A stretch of DNA of 64,000 nt from Candidatus Gastranaerophilales bacterium (GCA_944324825.1 CALUXU010000009.1:1-64000), one strand, 5' to 3'; positions 1 to 10,429 are shown, counted from the stretch's first letter. Made by a program: numbers and translations. The notes: generated from the sequence alone by a model not told the origin.

Positions 1-375
1 ACCGACAGTGGCGGAGCCACGAAGGTGACATTCTGTGAGCGTGGAAGAAATCCAAGACAGGGCAGGGTGAGGTGTAGTAGGTTGGGGTTTCTGCTCCAAC
101 AATAATTAATAAAAATAGATTCTTCGCATTCGCTCAGAATGACCAGTTCTTCGTCATCCTGAGTGTGTAACCCGAAGGATTGCACTATTGAACACTATGG
201 GATTTCTTAGTCACTTAGTCATCTGTCAAAAAGCAAGTTGGAATTTCCACCCCAACAGATAATAACATTGGACTAAAATCCAATCTATTTTTTCTTTAGA
301 TAATATTATTTTGTATGTACAAATTAAGATTAAAGTGTTATATTCATGTTGAACATATTAGAAAGGAGAGCCAAC
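1..375. repeat. Intergenic stretch with dispersed repeats and the promoter of the Cys-rich gene
   Basis: No credible gene is visible. The stretch holds pieces of the dispersed repeat families that recur across the window: GGGCAGGGTGAGGTGTAG near 62-79, a GTTGGGGTTTCTGCTCCAAC hairpin near 86-105, fragments of the form TCATCCTGAG and CGCTCAGAATGA near 130-170, and a GTTGGAATTTCCACCCCAAC unit with its trailing ATTGGACTAAAATCCAAT hairpin at about 234-287. The last 80 bases are AT-rich and should carry the promoter of the following gene; TATATT near 340 is a possible -10 box. Confidence 0.6.
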
Positions 376-939
376 ATGAAAAAACTCTTATTAACATTAT
401 TGGCAGTTACAGTAATGGGAACAGCTGTTATTGCAAAACCATGTAAAAAAGCAGCATGCCCTGTTGTTCCGCCAACAGCACAACAAACAGTTGTAGACAA
501 ATGTGCTTGTCCTAACTGCACCTGCGGTGACAACTGCAAATGCAAACCTGGCGAAAAATGTAACTGTGAAGACTGCAAAGGTATTACAGTAGAAAAAGAT
601 TGCACATGTCCTGATTGTGAAAAAGCAAAAGAACAGTTAGACAAATGTAACTGTGAAAAATGCACAACAAAAGACGGCAAAAAAGACTGCACTTGCCCTA
701 ATTGCGAAGCAGCTAAATCTCAATTAGAAAAATGCAATTGTCCGCAATGTACAACTAAAGCAGTACAAAAAGACTGTACATGCCCTAATTGCGAAGCAGC
801 TAAATCTCAATTAGAAAAATGTAATTGTCCGCAATGCACAACTAAAAACGGTCAAAAAGATTGTACTTGTCCTGCTTGCGAAGCTGCAAAATCAACAATC
901 AAAGATTGTGATTGTCCAAAATGTACACCTAAAAAATAG
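376..939 (+). CDS. Secreted cysteine-rich repeat protein
   Basis: The product is 187 residues with a clear Sec signal peptide (MKKLLLTLLAVTVMGTAVIA, cleavage near AKP). The mature part is extremely Cys-rich. A metallothionein-like stretch (CACPNCTCGDNCKC, then CNCEDC) is followed by tandem repeats of about 27 residues built on KDCTCPNCEAAK-SQLEKCNCPQCTTK, about four copies with the first and last degenerate. CxC and CxxC pairs dominate, which suggests metal binding or a disulfide-rich envelope or extracellular protein; this is inference. I chose the ATG at 376, not the upstream in-frame ATG at 346, because AGGAG lies 8 bases upstream and the signal peptide starts there. A strong terminator follows. 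I do not recognise a named family. Confidence 0.8.
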   Translation: MKKLLLTLLAVTVMGTAVIAKPCKKAACPVVPPTAQQTVVDKCACPNCTCGDNCKCKPGEKCNCEDCKGITVEKDCTCPDCEKAKEQLDKCNCEKCTTKDGKKDCTCPNCEAAKSQLEKCNCPQCTTKAVQKDCTCPNCEAAKSQLEKCNCPQCTTKNGQKDCTCPACEAAKSTIKDCDCPKCTPKK

Positions 940-960
940 TTATTTTTTGGATAATTAATT

Positions 961-992
961 AAAAGACCGGTTATTTTTAACCGGTCTTTTTT
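961..992 (+). terminator. Intrinsic terminator after the Cys-rich gene
   Basis: The stem AAAAGACCGGTTA / TAACCGGTCTTTT has a short loop and is followed by a T-run. It ends the transcript of the Cys-rich protein gene. Confidence 0.85.
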
Positions 993-994
993 AA

Positions 995-1036
995 TAGCAA
1001 AAAAATTTTTTACGTGTTTTCATGCCGGTATATAAA
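995..1036 (+). promoter_or_regulatory. Promoter-like TAGCAAAA/CATGC/TATAAA block
   Basis: TAGCA, an A-run then T-run, TTTTCATGC (1017-1025) and TATATAAA (1029-1036) lie just upstream of the nucleotidyltransferase gene. The block at 3734-3773 has the same parts with the same 29-base gap between TAGCA and the TATA box. A related block occurs at 50728-50761. I infer a shared promoter type. Confidence 0.5.
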
Positions 1037-1054
1037 AATTTTAAGGAGAATTAC

Positions 1055-2329
1055 ATGACAAACATTTTACCCCTCGCAAATAGTTCAATTAAGTATTCAC
1101 CATCAATATCAAACCCGAAATTAAACCCTAATTATGCATACAAATTACCGGCCGGCGCAGTTGATTCTATCCAAAAAGTCGGGCAGGCTGCAGATCCGCA
1201 AATGGTTCCGGCGAAAATGCTCTTATCTTTATTAAATAGCGGATTAAACGATACTAAAGTTGATGAAAAAATTTTTCAAGGAAGAACCAAAGAAGATTGG
1301 ATTAACATGTACAACATGTCAATCGACAGCGCTGTAACACCAACATTAATGAACGGACTGGAAAAAAATCCGAATATTAAAGCACCGGAAGAAGTTGTAG
1401 CTAATATGAAAGCAAGTAAAGAGTTTGCATTAAAATATCACGGTTTACAAGAGAAACTCCTCGGAGAATTTTCTGATTTTACAAAATCCAAAGGGATTGA
1501 TACCGTTCAGATGAAGGGTATAGGGTTCTCTATGAATTACCCTGAGCCGACTGCAAGATTTGGCGGAGACCTTGATGTATTCAACTATAAAAGCGGAACA
1601 AATCCTGCAGATATGAAAAATAATATGTCTTTTGAAACAGATAAATTGGCAGCAAAAGCAGGAATGGACGTTGCATTGGATCATGGTCCTAAACACAGCG
1701 AAATCAGATACAAAGGAATGCCTATTGAAAACCATAGAAATTTCTTAAATGCAGAAATTGCACCTATTTCTGACAAAATGAATAAATATTTATTCAAGCA
1801 TTTAAAACCGGTACAGGAAACATTACCTCATGGAACAAAAATACTTGTTCCGTCAAAAGAATTTAATAACGTGTTTATTTCATATCATGCAATGCAACAC
1901 TATGTTGGAGGGGGAATCAATTTCCACCACCTTGCAGACTGGGCAATGCAGGTAAAAAAACACGGATTAACTATTCCGGAGGAGGCTAAAGGAACAAAAT
2001 ACGAACAATTTATGTATGCATTTACAAATCTTGCAAACAAACATTTGGGAACAAATGTTAAAGTTCCTGAAAACAAAAAATTAGAAGATGATATTTTCAG
2101 AAGAATGGTACATATAGAAGACAAAATGGGATTTAATATTGAACCGCCTAAACATAAAAACCCTGTTTCAATGACTGTATACAAATTCAAAAAATTTGCA
2201 GCACAGAATAATAGACGAAATGAATTTTATGAAATTAACAAACCTTTATCAAAAGCGATAATTGAATCATTTATAAAACACGTAAAAAATCCGAAAACGT
2301 TCATTAACTTTTTCACAAAAGTGAAATAA
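1055..2329 (+). CDS. NTP_transf_5-like nucleotidyltransferase, paralog 1
   Basis: The product is 424 residues and is the first of three paralogs. The core reads TVQMKGIGFSMNYPEPTARF-GGDLDV near residues 150-175. This fits the NTP_transf_5 (PF14907) pattern: a Lys-Gly turn, a YPxPxxR segment and a GxDxD metal-binding pair of aspartates. The N-terminal segment (ILPLANSSIKYSPSISNPKL) is shared with the paralogs and looks lineage-specific; it is not an obvious signal peptide. The substrate is unknown. The ATG at 1055 has AAGGAG 7 bases upstream, so it is preferred over the ATG at 1022, which would lie within the predicted promoter. A bidirectional hairpin follows and separates it from ahcY on the opposite strand. 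Confidence 0.7.
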   Translation: MTNILPLANSSIKYSPSISNPKLNPNYAYKLPAGAVDSIQKVGQAADPQMVPAKMLLSLLNSGLNDTKVDEKIFQGRTKEDWINMYNMSIDSAVTPTLMNGLEKNPNIKAPEEVVANMKASKEFALKYHGLQEKLLGEFSDFTKSKGIDTVQMKGIGFSMNYPEPTARFGGDLDVFNYKSGTNPADMKNNMSFETDKLAAKAGMDVALDHGPKHSEIRYKGMPIENHRNFLNAEIAPISDKMNKYLFKHLKPVQETLPHGTKILVPSKEFNNVFISYHAMQHYVGGGINFHHLADWAMQVKKHGLTIPEEAKGTKYEQFMYAFTNLANKHLGTNVKVPENKKLEDDIFRRMVHIEDKMGFNIEPPKHKNPVSMTVYKFKKFAAQNNRRNEFYEINKPLSKAIIESFIKHVKNPKTFINFFTKVK

Positions 2330-2335
2330 ATAACT

Positions 2336-2370
2336 AAAAAGCCATCTTATAAAAAGATGGCTTTTCTTTT
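2336..2370. terminator. Bidirectional terminator
   Basis: AAAAAGCCATCTT and AAGATGGCTTTT form a stem with A-rich and T-rich flanks. It lies between convergent genes and can serve both strands. Confidence 0.8.
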
Positions 2371-2387
2371 AAATACAAATAATTGAA

Positions 2388-3677
<1,290 letters not shown>

Positions 3678-3733
3678 CTAATCCTCATTGATTTTTATAA
3701 TTTGTAACAAATAGTATTTTATCATAAAAAAAA

Positions 3734-3773
3734 TAGCAAAAAATTTTTTTATGGTTTTTCATGCGAGTATAAA
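3734..3773 (+). promoter_or_regulatory. Promoter-like TAGCAAAA/CATGC/TATAAA block
   Basis: TAGCAAAAAA and a T-run are followed by TTTTTCATGC (3755-3764) and TATAAAT (3768-3774), then AAGGAG and the start codon. The TAGCA to TATA gap is 29 bases, as in the block before paralog 1. The expected leader is only about 14 bases. Confidence 0.5.
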
Positions 3774-3793
3774 TAAAATTTTAAGGAGTTTCC

Positions 3794-5071
3794 ATGAACA
3801 GTATATTACCCCTCAACAATTTACCGGTAAATTATTCTCCGGCTTTATCAAACCCGAAACTAAACCCTAATAAACCATACACCATTTCAATGAAATCTGT
3901 CGATTCCATTCAGAAAATCGGACGGGCTGCAGACCCTGAAATAATTCCGGCTAAGATGCTTTTATCTTTATTAAAGAGCGGACTTAATGATGATGCAAAA
4001 ATTGATGAAAAATTATTTCAAGGAAGAACTAAAGAAGACTGGATTAGATTAAACAACTTAGCAATTGACAATGCTGTTGCTCCGACTGTTTTTAACGGAC
4101 TGGAAAAAAATCCGAATATTAAAGTTCCGGAAGAAGTTGCTGCGAATTTAAAAGAATCTAAAGAATATGCAAAAAAATATCATGGATTACAAGAAAAATT
4201 ACTCGGAGAATTCTCTGATTTTACAAAATCAAAAGGAATTGATACAGTTCAAATGAAGGGTATCGGATTCTCTATGAATTATCCTGACCCGACTGCGAGA
4301 TTTGGCGGAGATATTGATATTTATAATTTTAAACATGGTACAAATCCTTCCGACCCTAAAAACAATATGTCACTTATGACAGACAAAATTGCAGAAAAAT
4401 CCGGTATAGAGGTTGCATTGGACCACGGCCCTAAACACAGCGAAATTAAGTATAAGGGTATGCCTATTGAAAACCATAGAAACTTCCTGAATATAGAAAT
4501 CGGGCCTTTGCACAAAAAAATGAACAGTTATTTGTTAAAACATTTAAACCCTGTACAGGAAACTTTACCGCACGGTACAAAAATTCTTGTTCCGTCTAAG
4601 GAATTTAATAATGTATTTATATCATTCCATGCAATGCAGCATTTTGTTGGCGCAGGAATTAATTTCCACCACCTTGCAGACTGGGCTGTACAGGTAAAAA
4701 AACACGGATTAACTATTCCTGAGGAAGCTAAAGGAACTAAATTTGAAGAATTCATGTACGCATTCACAAACCTTGCAAACAAACATTTGGGAACAAATGT
4801 CAAAGTTCCGGAAAACAAAAAACTGGAGAATGAAATTTTTGACAAAATGCTCCATCCGGAAAGATCAAACGACCTTGGTGTGCCGACTCCTAAATCAAAA
4901 AATCCTGTATCAATGGTAGTGTATAAATACAAAAAAATTGCAGCAAATACAGCAAGATATAACCAATACTGGGGAACGGATAAAACTGTTACGCAAGCAT
5001 GTTTTGATTCTCTTATACGACATTTTAAAAAACCTAAAACTTTTCTTGATGTATTCACAAAATTAAAATAA
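3794..5071 (+). CDS. NTP_transf_5-like nucleotidyltransferase, paralog 2
   Basis: The product is 425 residues and closely similar to its neighbours over the whole length. KG is at residues 155-156, YPDPTAR at 163-169 and GGDID at 171-175; these mark the nucleotidyltransferase active-site region. The HHLADWAVQVKKHG segment further on is almost identical in all three copies. AAGGAG precedes the ATG. It probably forms a two-gene operon with paralog 3, which starts 13 bases after its stop codon. The substrate is unknown, and a role in nucleotidyl transfer is inferred from the motif only. Confidence 0.7.
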   Translation: MNSILPLNNLPVNYSPALSNPKLNPNKPYTISMKSVDSIQKIGRAADPEIIPAKMLLSLLKSGLNDDAKIDEKLFQGRTKEDWIRLNNLAIDNAVAPTVFNGLEKNPNIKVPEEVAANLKESKEYAKKYHGLQEKLLGEFSDFTKSKGIDTVQMKGIGFSMNYPDPTARFGGDIDIYNFKHGTNPSDPKNNMSLMTDKIAEKSGIEVALDHGPKHSEIKYKGMPIENHRNFLNIEIGPLHKKMNSYLLKHLNPVQETLPHGTKILVPSKEFNNVFISFHAMQHFVGAGINFHHLADWAVQVKKHGLTIPEEAKGTKFEEFMYAFTNLANKHLGTNVKVPENKKLENEIFDKMLHPERSNDLGVPTPKSKNPVSMVVYKYKKIAANTARYNQYWGTDKTVTQACFDSLIRHFKKPKTFLDVFTKLK

Positions 5072-5084
5072 GGACTGTTATTAT

Positions 5085-6362
5085 ATGAACCGTATATTAC
5101 CCCTCAATAATTTACCGGTAAATTATTCTCCGGCTTTATCAAACCTAAAACTAAACCCTAATAAGCCATACACCATATCAATGAAGTCTGTTGATTCCAT
5201 TCAGAAAATCGGACAGGCTGCAGACCCTGAAATTATTCCGGCTAAAATGCTTTTATCTTTATTAAAATGCGGACTTAATGATGATGCAAAAATTGATGAA
5301 AAATTATTCCAGGGAAGAACTAAAGAGGACTGGATTAGATTAAATAATTTAGCAGTTGACAATGCTGTTGCACCAACGGTTTTTAACGGACTGGAAAAAA
5401 ATCCGAATATCAAAGCTCCGGAAGAAGTTGCTGCGAATTTAAAAGAATCTAAAGAATATGCTAAAAAATACCACGGACTACAAGAAAAACTTCTCGGAGA
5501 ATTCTCTGATTTTACTAAATCAAAAGGTATTGATACCGTTCAAATGAAAGGTATCGGATTTTCTATGAATTATCCGGATCCGACGGCAAGATTTGGTGGA
5601 GATATTGATGTTTATAATTTTAAACATGGTACAAATCCTGCGGACCCTAAAAACAGTGTTTCTCTTTTAGTTGACCAGCTTGCAGAAAAAAACGGAATAG
5701 AAGTAACCGGGAAAGAATATTATAAACACAGTCATATTGATTACAAGGGAATGCCTATTGAAAACCATAGGAAATTTTTAGATGTAAAAATATCTCCATT
5801 ACATCAAAAAATGAATGATTACTTATTTAAACATCTAAAACCTGTTGAAGAAACTCTCCCGCATGGAACCAAAATTCTTGTTCCGTCTAAAGAATTCAAC
5901 AATGTATTCATTCCGTTTCATGCAATGGCTCATTTTGTGAATAAAGGAATTAATTTCCACCACCTTGCAGACTGGGCAGTACAGGTTAAAAAACATGGAC
6001 TAAATATTCCGGAAGAAGTTAAAGGAACTAAACTTGAAGACTTCATGTACGCATTCACAAACCTTGCAAACAAACATTTAGGAACAAATATAAAAGTTCC
6101 GGAAAACAAAAAACTGGAAAATGAAATTTTTGATAAAATGCTTCATCCGGAAAAATATGAAATTGATAATATTCCAAAACCTAAACATAAAAATCCTGTA
6201 TCTTTAGTTGTATATAAATACAAAAAGATTGCAGAAAATACGGCAAGACAAAACAAATATTGGGGAAATAATATAACCGTAACACAGGCTTGTTTTAAAT
6301 CCTTTGTAGAACATTTAAAACATCCTACAACCTTTGTACGCTTATTTACCAGATTCAAATAG
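5085..6362 (+). CDS. NTP_transf_5-like nucleotidyltransferase, paralog 3
   Basis: The product is 425 residues. Its first 185 residues are nearly identical to paralog 2. A middle segment (about residues 188-235) has diverged: the DHGPKHSEI stretch is replaced by GKEYYKHSHI, and the following FLDVKISPLHQKM also differs. The rest is again conserved. The GGDID motif is intact, so the copy looks functional. The start follows 13 bases after paralog 2, with AAGGA overlapping the stop of paralog 2, so the two are probably co-transcribed. A terminator follows at 6441. Confidence 0.7.
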   Translation: MNRILPLNNLPVNYSPALSNLKLNPNKPYTISMKSVDSIQKIGQAADPEIIPAKMLLSLLKCGLNDDAKIDEKLFQGRTKEDWIRLNNLAVDNAVAPTVFNGLEKNPNIKAPEEVAANLKESKEYAKKYHGLQEKLLGEFSDFTKSKGIDTVQMKGIGFSMNYPDPTARFGGDIDVYNFKHGTNPADPKNSVSLLVDQLAEKNGIEVTGKEYYKHSHIDYKGMPIENHRKFLDVKISPLHQKMNDYLFKHLKPVEETLPHGTKILVPSKEFNNVFIPFHAMAHFVNKGINFHHLADWAVQVKKHGLNIPEEVKGTKLEDFMYAFTNLANKHLGTNIKVPENKKLENEIFDKMLHPEKYEIDNIPKPKHKNPVSLVVYKYKKIAENTARQNKYWGNNITVTQACFKSFVEHLKHPTTFVRLFTRFK

Positions 6363-6440
6363 TTTGAAACGATGTATTAACGTATAAAAAATCATCATCA
6401 ATTTGAATAATAGCCCATCTTAAAGGGATTATCATATAAT

Positions 6441-6481
6441 TTTTCAGTTGAGATTCAATATACTCAACTGAAAAATTTTTT
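6441..6481 (+). terminator. Intrinsic terminator
   Basis: TTTTCAGTTGAG and CTCAACTGAAAA form a 12-base-pair stem followed by a T-run. It ends the nucleotidyltransferase operon and sits between convergent genes. Confidence 0.8.
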
Positions 6482-6525
6482 GTATTTTTTATCTTAAAAA
6501 TTTTAGATTCTATCTGCATAATCAA

Positions 6526-8370
6526 CTATTCAACCGTAACAGATTTTGCAAGATTTCTAGGCTGGTCAACGTCTTTACCCAGGAATTCCGCAATATAATA
6601 TGCAAGTAATTGCAGCGGTATTATTGCGATTATCGGTGACAAATATTCGTCTGCATCAGGAATTCTGATTATATCTTCAAACAAATCATTTAGTTTTTCG
6701 TCATCAGAATTTGTTAGAGCAATCATTCTTGCATTTCTTGCTTTTGCTTCTTCACTGTTTGATAAAATCTTATCGTATACCATACCTTTCATCATAACAG
6801 ATAGTACCGGCATTGATTCATCAAGCATAGCAATAGGTCCGTGTTTAAGTTCGCCTGCCGGATATCCTGTCGCATTAATATAACTGATTTCTTTCAGTTT
6901 TAATGCACCTTCCAATGCAGTTGCATAATTCAGACCGCGGGCAACAAATACAAAGTTTTTAAAATTAGCATATTTCTTTGCAATTTCCTGAATTTCTTTC
7001 TTATGGTCGAGTATTTCTTCCGCTTTTTCAGGCAAAGTCATCAATCCGTGTTTCAGACTTGTTAATTTTTCTTTATCCATAGAACCTTTTATCTCAGCAA
7101 TGTGTAAGGCCAAAAGATAAAAAGAAACTAATTGGGCCATATATGATTTTGTTGCAGCAACAGAAACCTCTATACCTGCATTTACAGGGATTAAACTATC
7201 TGCTTCACGTGCCATGGTTGAATCAGGTCTGTTTGTAATAATCAAAATATGCGACCCTAATTTTTTAGACTGCTTAACAGCTGTAATAGTATCAGCCGTT
7301 TCACCGGATTGAGAAACCCCGATAACAAGAGTTTTATCGCTGGTTGTGGTTTTTCTGTAAATATATTCGCTTGAAGGCTCAACATCAACAGATATACCGC
7401 AGAAATCCTCAAGAATATATTTACCAATCATTGCCGCATGGAGCGAAGTTCCGCAGGCAACAATTTGAATTCTGTCCAGTTTTTTTACCGTATCCAAATC
7501 CAGTTTAACTTCATCAAGTTTTATAGGCTTATCATCAGAAGAAACCTTGCCGGATAAAAGATTTCTTATGATACTTGGCTGCTCGTGAATTTCTTTCAGC
7601 ATAAAATGTTTGAATCCCATTTTGCTCAAAGAAACAGATTCCCAAGGTAGAGTTTCGATATGCGGCTGAAGCTCTATACTAAAACTGTTTATCAATTTCA
7701 TTGAATCAGGTGTTAGAGTAACAATTTGATTTTCGTCTAAATAAACAGCCTTTTTAGTATAATCAATAATAGCCGGAACATCGGATGCAACGTAATATTC
7801 TCCTTCACCAACACCGACAAGCAGGGGAGCATTTCTCTTTGTTGCAACAATAGTATCAGGTACATCCTGATGCATAACACAAATAGCGTACGCTCCTTCT
7901 ATTTGTTTTGTTGCAAGCCTTACGGCATCTGTAAGATTGTGTATTTTGCCGTATTCTCTGGCAATTAAATGTGCAAGAGTTTCCGTATCTGTTTCTGATC
8001 TGAAAACACAGCCTTCACTTTTTAATTCTTCTTTTAATTCTTTGAAATTTTCGATAATCCCGTTATGAACAATAACAAGCTTACCGCAGGTGCAGGAATG
8101 AGGATGAGCATTCAAAGTTGTTGGAGCGCCGTGTGTAGCCCATCTGATATGACCTATACCCATAGTAGCTTTTTTTAAATGCTCCATTTTAGGTTCAATC
8201 AGATTTTTAAGATTTTGAAGTTTGCCTTCTTCTTTATACATTTCAATATGGTTGTCGACATCAACAGCGATACCGGCAGAATCATATCCGCGGTATTCAA
8301 GCTTTGTTAACCCGTTTAAAAGAATATCAACAACTGATTTTTTTCCTACATATCCAACAATTCCGCACAT
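6526..8370 (-). CDS. glmS: Glutamine--fructose-6-phosphate aminotransferase (isomerizing)
   Basis: GlmS makes glucosamine-6-phosphate from fructose-6-phosphate and glutamine, the first step toward UDP-GlcNAc for peptidoglycan and LPS. The product has 614 residues, the usual length. The N-terminus MCGIVGYVG gives the Cys2 nucleophile of the class II amidotransferase. GHIRWATHG and HNGIIENF follow. Two SIS domains are seen, with CGTSLHAAMIG and GVSQSGETADT in the first and ARGLNYATALEGALKLKEISY in the second. It ends in the typical DQPRNLAKSVTVE. GGAGAG lies before the ATG. I see no convincing glmS ribozyme upstream. Confidence 0.96.
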   Translation of the reverse strand: MCGIVGYVGKKSVVDILLNGLTKLEYRGYDSAGIAVDVDNHIEMYKEEGKLQNLKNLIEPKMEHLKKATMGIGHIRWATHGAPTTLNAHPHSCTCGKLVIVHNGIIENFKELKEELKSEGCVFRSETDTETLAHLIAREYGKIHNLTDAVRLATKQIEGAYAICVMHQDVPDTIVATKRNAPLLVGVGEGEYYVASDVPAIIDYTKKAVYLDENQIVTLTPDSMKLINSFSIELQPHIETLPWESVSLSKMGFKHFMLKEIHEQPSIIRNLLSGKVSSDDKPIKLDEVKLDLDTVKKLDRIQIVACGTSLHAAMIGKYILEDFCGISVDVEPSSEYIYRKTTTSDKTLVIGVSQSGETADTITAVKQSKKLGSHILIITNRPDSTMAREADSLIPVNAGIEVSVAATKSYMAQLVSFYLLALHIAEIKGSMDKEKLTSLKHGLMTLPEKAEEILDHKKEIQEIAKKYANFKNFVFVARGLNYATALEGALKLKEISYINATGYPAGELKHGPIAMLDESMPVLSVMMKGMVYDKILSNSEEAKARNARMIALTNSDDEKLNDLFEDIIRIPDADEYLSPIIAIIPLQLLAYYIAEFLGKDVDQPRNLAKSVTVE

Positions 8371-8540
8371 TATAAAAATCTCTCCAATTAATAACTTATT
8401 TTTTCCAATATGCTAACACAAAGGGGGAAAGTGGTCAACGAAATTAGATAGTTTAAACATAGCGTACAAAAACACTTATTTTAAATTTCCTCATACATGT
8501 ATATGTTGTTTTTTCTTAAAAAAAATATTAAAAATATAAT

Positions 8541-8969
8541 ATGAAAAAATTTCTTACATTATTGTTAATATTCATAACCGGAGTATCAGCGTTTGCGGCA
8601 GTAAAACAAAAAGCCGGCGGAATATCTGATAATGAGTTAGCGGTTATGAGCATAAGTATTGACGAGGTTACCAAAAAAATATACAGCGGTGTTTTCTTGT
8701 CGCCGACAGACACATCAGCTCTTATCGGAATAAAATTAAAACTTGATGACAATATGCTTCAATCACCGGATGTCAGATACACTCCACTTTATTACAAACT
8801 GGGAAAAATCTATCAAAAGAGAGGAAAAAGACAGGAAGCTATTGAATGTTATCAAACGATTATAGAAAATTTCCCTGATACGGCGCTTGCCCCAAAAGCA
8901 GCTTATGAATTAAAAAATATGGGAATAAATGTTGTAGTACCGCAAAAAACAATAGAAGAAGAAGAGTAA
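8541..8969 (+). CDS. Exported TPR-containing protein
   Basis: The product has 142 residues. MKKFLTLLLIFITGVSAFA is a signal peptide with an AFA|A cleavage site. The middle contains YTPLYYKLGKIYQKRGKRQEAIECYQ, a single clear tetratricopeptide-type helix pair, followed by FPDTALAPKAAYEL, which begins a second. The C-terminus is acidic (EEEE). Such small exported TPR proteins act as scaffolds in the envelope, but no specific partner is indicated. No Shine-Dalgarno sequence is obvious; an A-rich leader precedes the ATG. It ends one base before the DnaA-box cluster. Confidence 0.65.
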   Translation: MKKFLTLLLIFITGVSAFAAVKQKAGGISDNELAVMSISIDEVTKKIYSGVFLSPTDTSALIGIKLKLDDNMLQSPDVRYTPLYYKLGKIYQKRGKRQEAIECYQTIIENFPDTALAPKAAYELKNMGINVVVPQKTIEEEE

Positions 8970-9240
8970 TGTAGAAAACTATGTAGAAACCATGTAGAAA
9001 ACTCCTTAGTTTTCTACAATTTTCTACAATAAAATAGAATAACTAAAAGTTTTCTACAATTTCATCCATTTTTTCTACAGACTTTTCTACAATCTTTCTA
9101 CAATATTAAAAAATGTAAAATCATTGTTATTATTATATTTAAACCTATTATTTTCTCATTTTCTACAAATAATGATTGCTTATGATGATTATTAATTTAT
9201 ATATATATTTATTAATATAATAAATAATAATGTAAAAATT
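8970..9240. other. oriC: Probable chromosomal origin of replication (oriC)
   Basis: Ten copies of a 9-base element lie within 198 bases directly upstream of dnaN. TGTAGAAAA and its variants occur at 8970-8978, 8982-8990 (C at the end) and 8993-9001. TTTTCTACA occurs at 9010, 9020, 9050, 9071, 9083, 9094 (first base C) and 9159. The element differs by one base from the cyanobacterial DnaA box TTTTCCACA and resembles TTATCCACA. The first three face one way and the rest the other. An A+T-only tract (about 9187-9230, ATTAATTTATATATATATTT and similar) follows as a candidate unwinding element. Position next to dnaN supports an origin. Confidence 0.75.
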
Positions 9241-9316
9241 TTTCAAAAAATTTCGGGAAAATTTGTTTTTATTTTATAATACATATAGAAGAGAATAGAT
9301 TAGGGGAGAGTAAATT

Positions 9317-10429
9317 ATGAAATTTCTTGCAGAAAAAGAAAATATTTATAACGGAATAAAAATAGTAGAACGAGCAACAGTAGTCAAAGGATTGCAGCCT
9401 GTTCTTGCAAATATTTTAATGGTTGCAAAAGCTCCGAATAAATTAACTCTTTCCGCAACAGATTTTGATTTATCAATCATTACAGAGATAGATGCGCAAA
9501 TAGAAGAAGAAGGCAGCATCACTCTTCCTGCAAAAAAATTGATGGATATAATCTCCCGTTTGAACGACGGTCTTATTTCTTTTGAATTGCAAGAAAATAC
9601 AATGGTTATAACAAATGAAAAAACCAAGTTTGAAATAATCGGTATATCTGCAACCGAGTTTCCTCAAATAGAAGAAATTACCAGCAAAGAAGAAGAAATA
9701 GAAATTGATATGGAGCCTTTTACCAAGGGTATAAAAGAAGCAGCGTTTGCGGCTGCAGGATATGAAACAAACAACCTGTTATCAGGTGTTGTTTGCGATA
9801 TTAATAAAAACGTTTTGGAGATTGCATCAACAGACGGTAACAGACTTGCACGCGCAAGAAAAATCATAAACAATAAAGATGACAAAACAATTCAAATGAT
9901 AGTTCCGTCAAAGGTGCTTCAAGAATTTCTAAAAATGAGTTATCTTTTAGGAGATGATAACGTAAGAATTTATATCGAAAAAACAAAGATGATGATAGAA
10001 TCAGGAAATACAAAGGTAATCACAAGATTAATGGAGGGTCAGTACCCGAAATATAATCAACTGATACCTACAACATTTCCTAAGGAAGCTAAGATTAACG
10101 TATCAACAATAATCAAATCACTTGAGAGAGTATCAACAATGGTCAATGAAAAGACAAGTATTGTAAAACTTGAATTCAGTGAAAACAAGTTGAGCCTGAT
10201 GGGTGATACTCCGGATGCCGGTGCATCTCAAGATGAGATAGATATTACATATTCAGGTGAAGATATGCTTATCGCATTCAATTATAAGTATCTTCTTGAT
10301 TGTTTCAAGAACCTTGAATCAGAAGAACTTGTAATCGGAATGAATACAAATCTTTCTGCAACGGTTTTGAAACCGTATAATGAGGAAGATTTTGTATACC
10401 TCGTAATGCCTGTTCAAATCCGCGGATAG
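9317..10429 (+). CDS. dnaN: DNA polymerase III subunit beta (sliding clamp)
   Basis: This is the ring-shaped processivity clamp of the replicative polymerase. The product has 370 residues, the normal size, with the three-domain repeat architecture. Recognisable parts are the N-terminal MKFLAEKENIYNGIKIVERA, LTLSATDFDLSI in domain 1, VLEIASTDGNRLARARK in domain 2, RLMEGQYPKYNQLIP and the C-terminal YLVMPVQIRG. GGGGAG lies upstream of the ATG. It follows the DnaA-box cluster; dnaA itself is not in the window. Confidence 0.95.
   Translation: MKFLAEKENIYNGIKIVERATVVKGLQPVLANILMVAKAPNKLTLSATDFDLSIITEIDAQIEEEGSITLPAKKLMDIISRLNDGLISFELQENTMVITNEKTKFEIIGISATEFPQIEEITSKEEEIEIDMEPFTKGIKEAAFAAAGYETNNLLSGVVCDINKNVLEIASTDGNRLARARKIINNKDDKTIQMIVPSKVLQEFLKMSYLLGDDNVRIYIEKTKMMIESGNTKVITRLMEGQYPKYNQLIPTTFPKEAKINVSTIIKSLERVSTMVNEKTSIVKLEFSENKLSLMGDTPDAGASQDEIDITYSGEDMLIAFNYKYLLDCFKNLESEELVIGMNTNLSATVLKPYNEEDFVYLVMPVQIRG

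Noticed and set aside
330-692. Minus-strand ORF of 120 residues opposite the Cys-rich gene
   Set aside because: It is the shadow of the Cys-rich repeats (His/Ser/Gln-rich composition follows from the complement of Cys codons) and has no ribosome-binding site.
8371-8540. glmS ribozyme upstream of glmS
   Set aside because: The leader is only about 170 bases long, is shared with a divergent gene and shows no recognisable ribozyme core.
9010-9167. Regulatory sites for dnaN only
   Set aside because: Ten near-identical 9-base DnaA-box-like elements and the adjacent A+T tract are better explained by a replication origin, though local regulation of dnaN by DnaA is not excluded.
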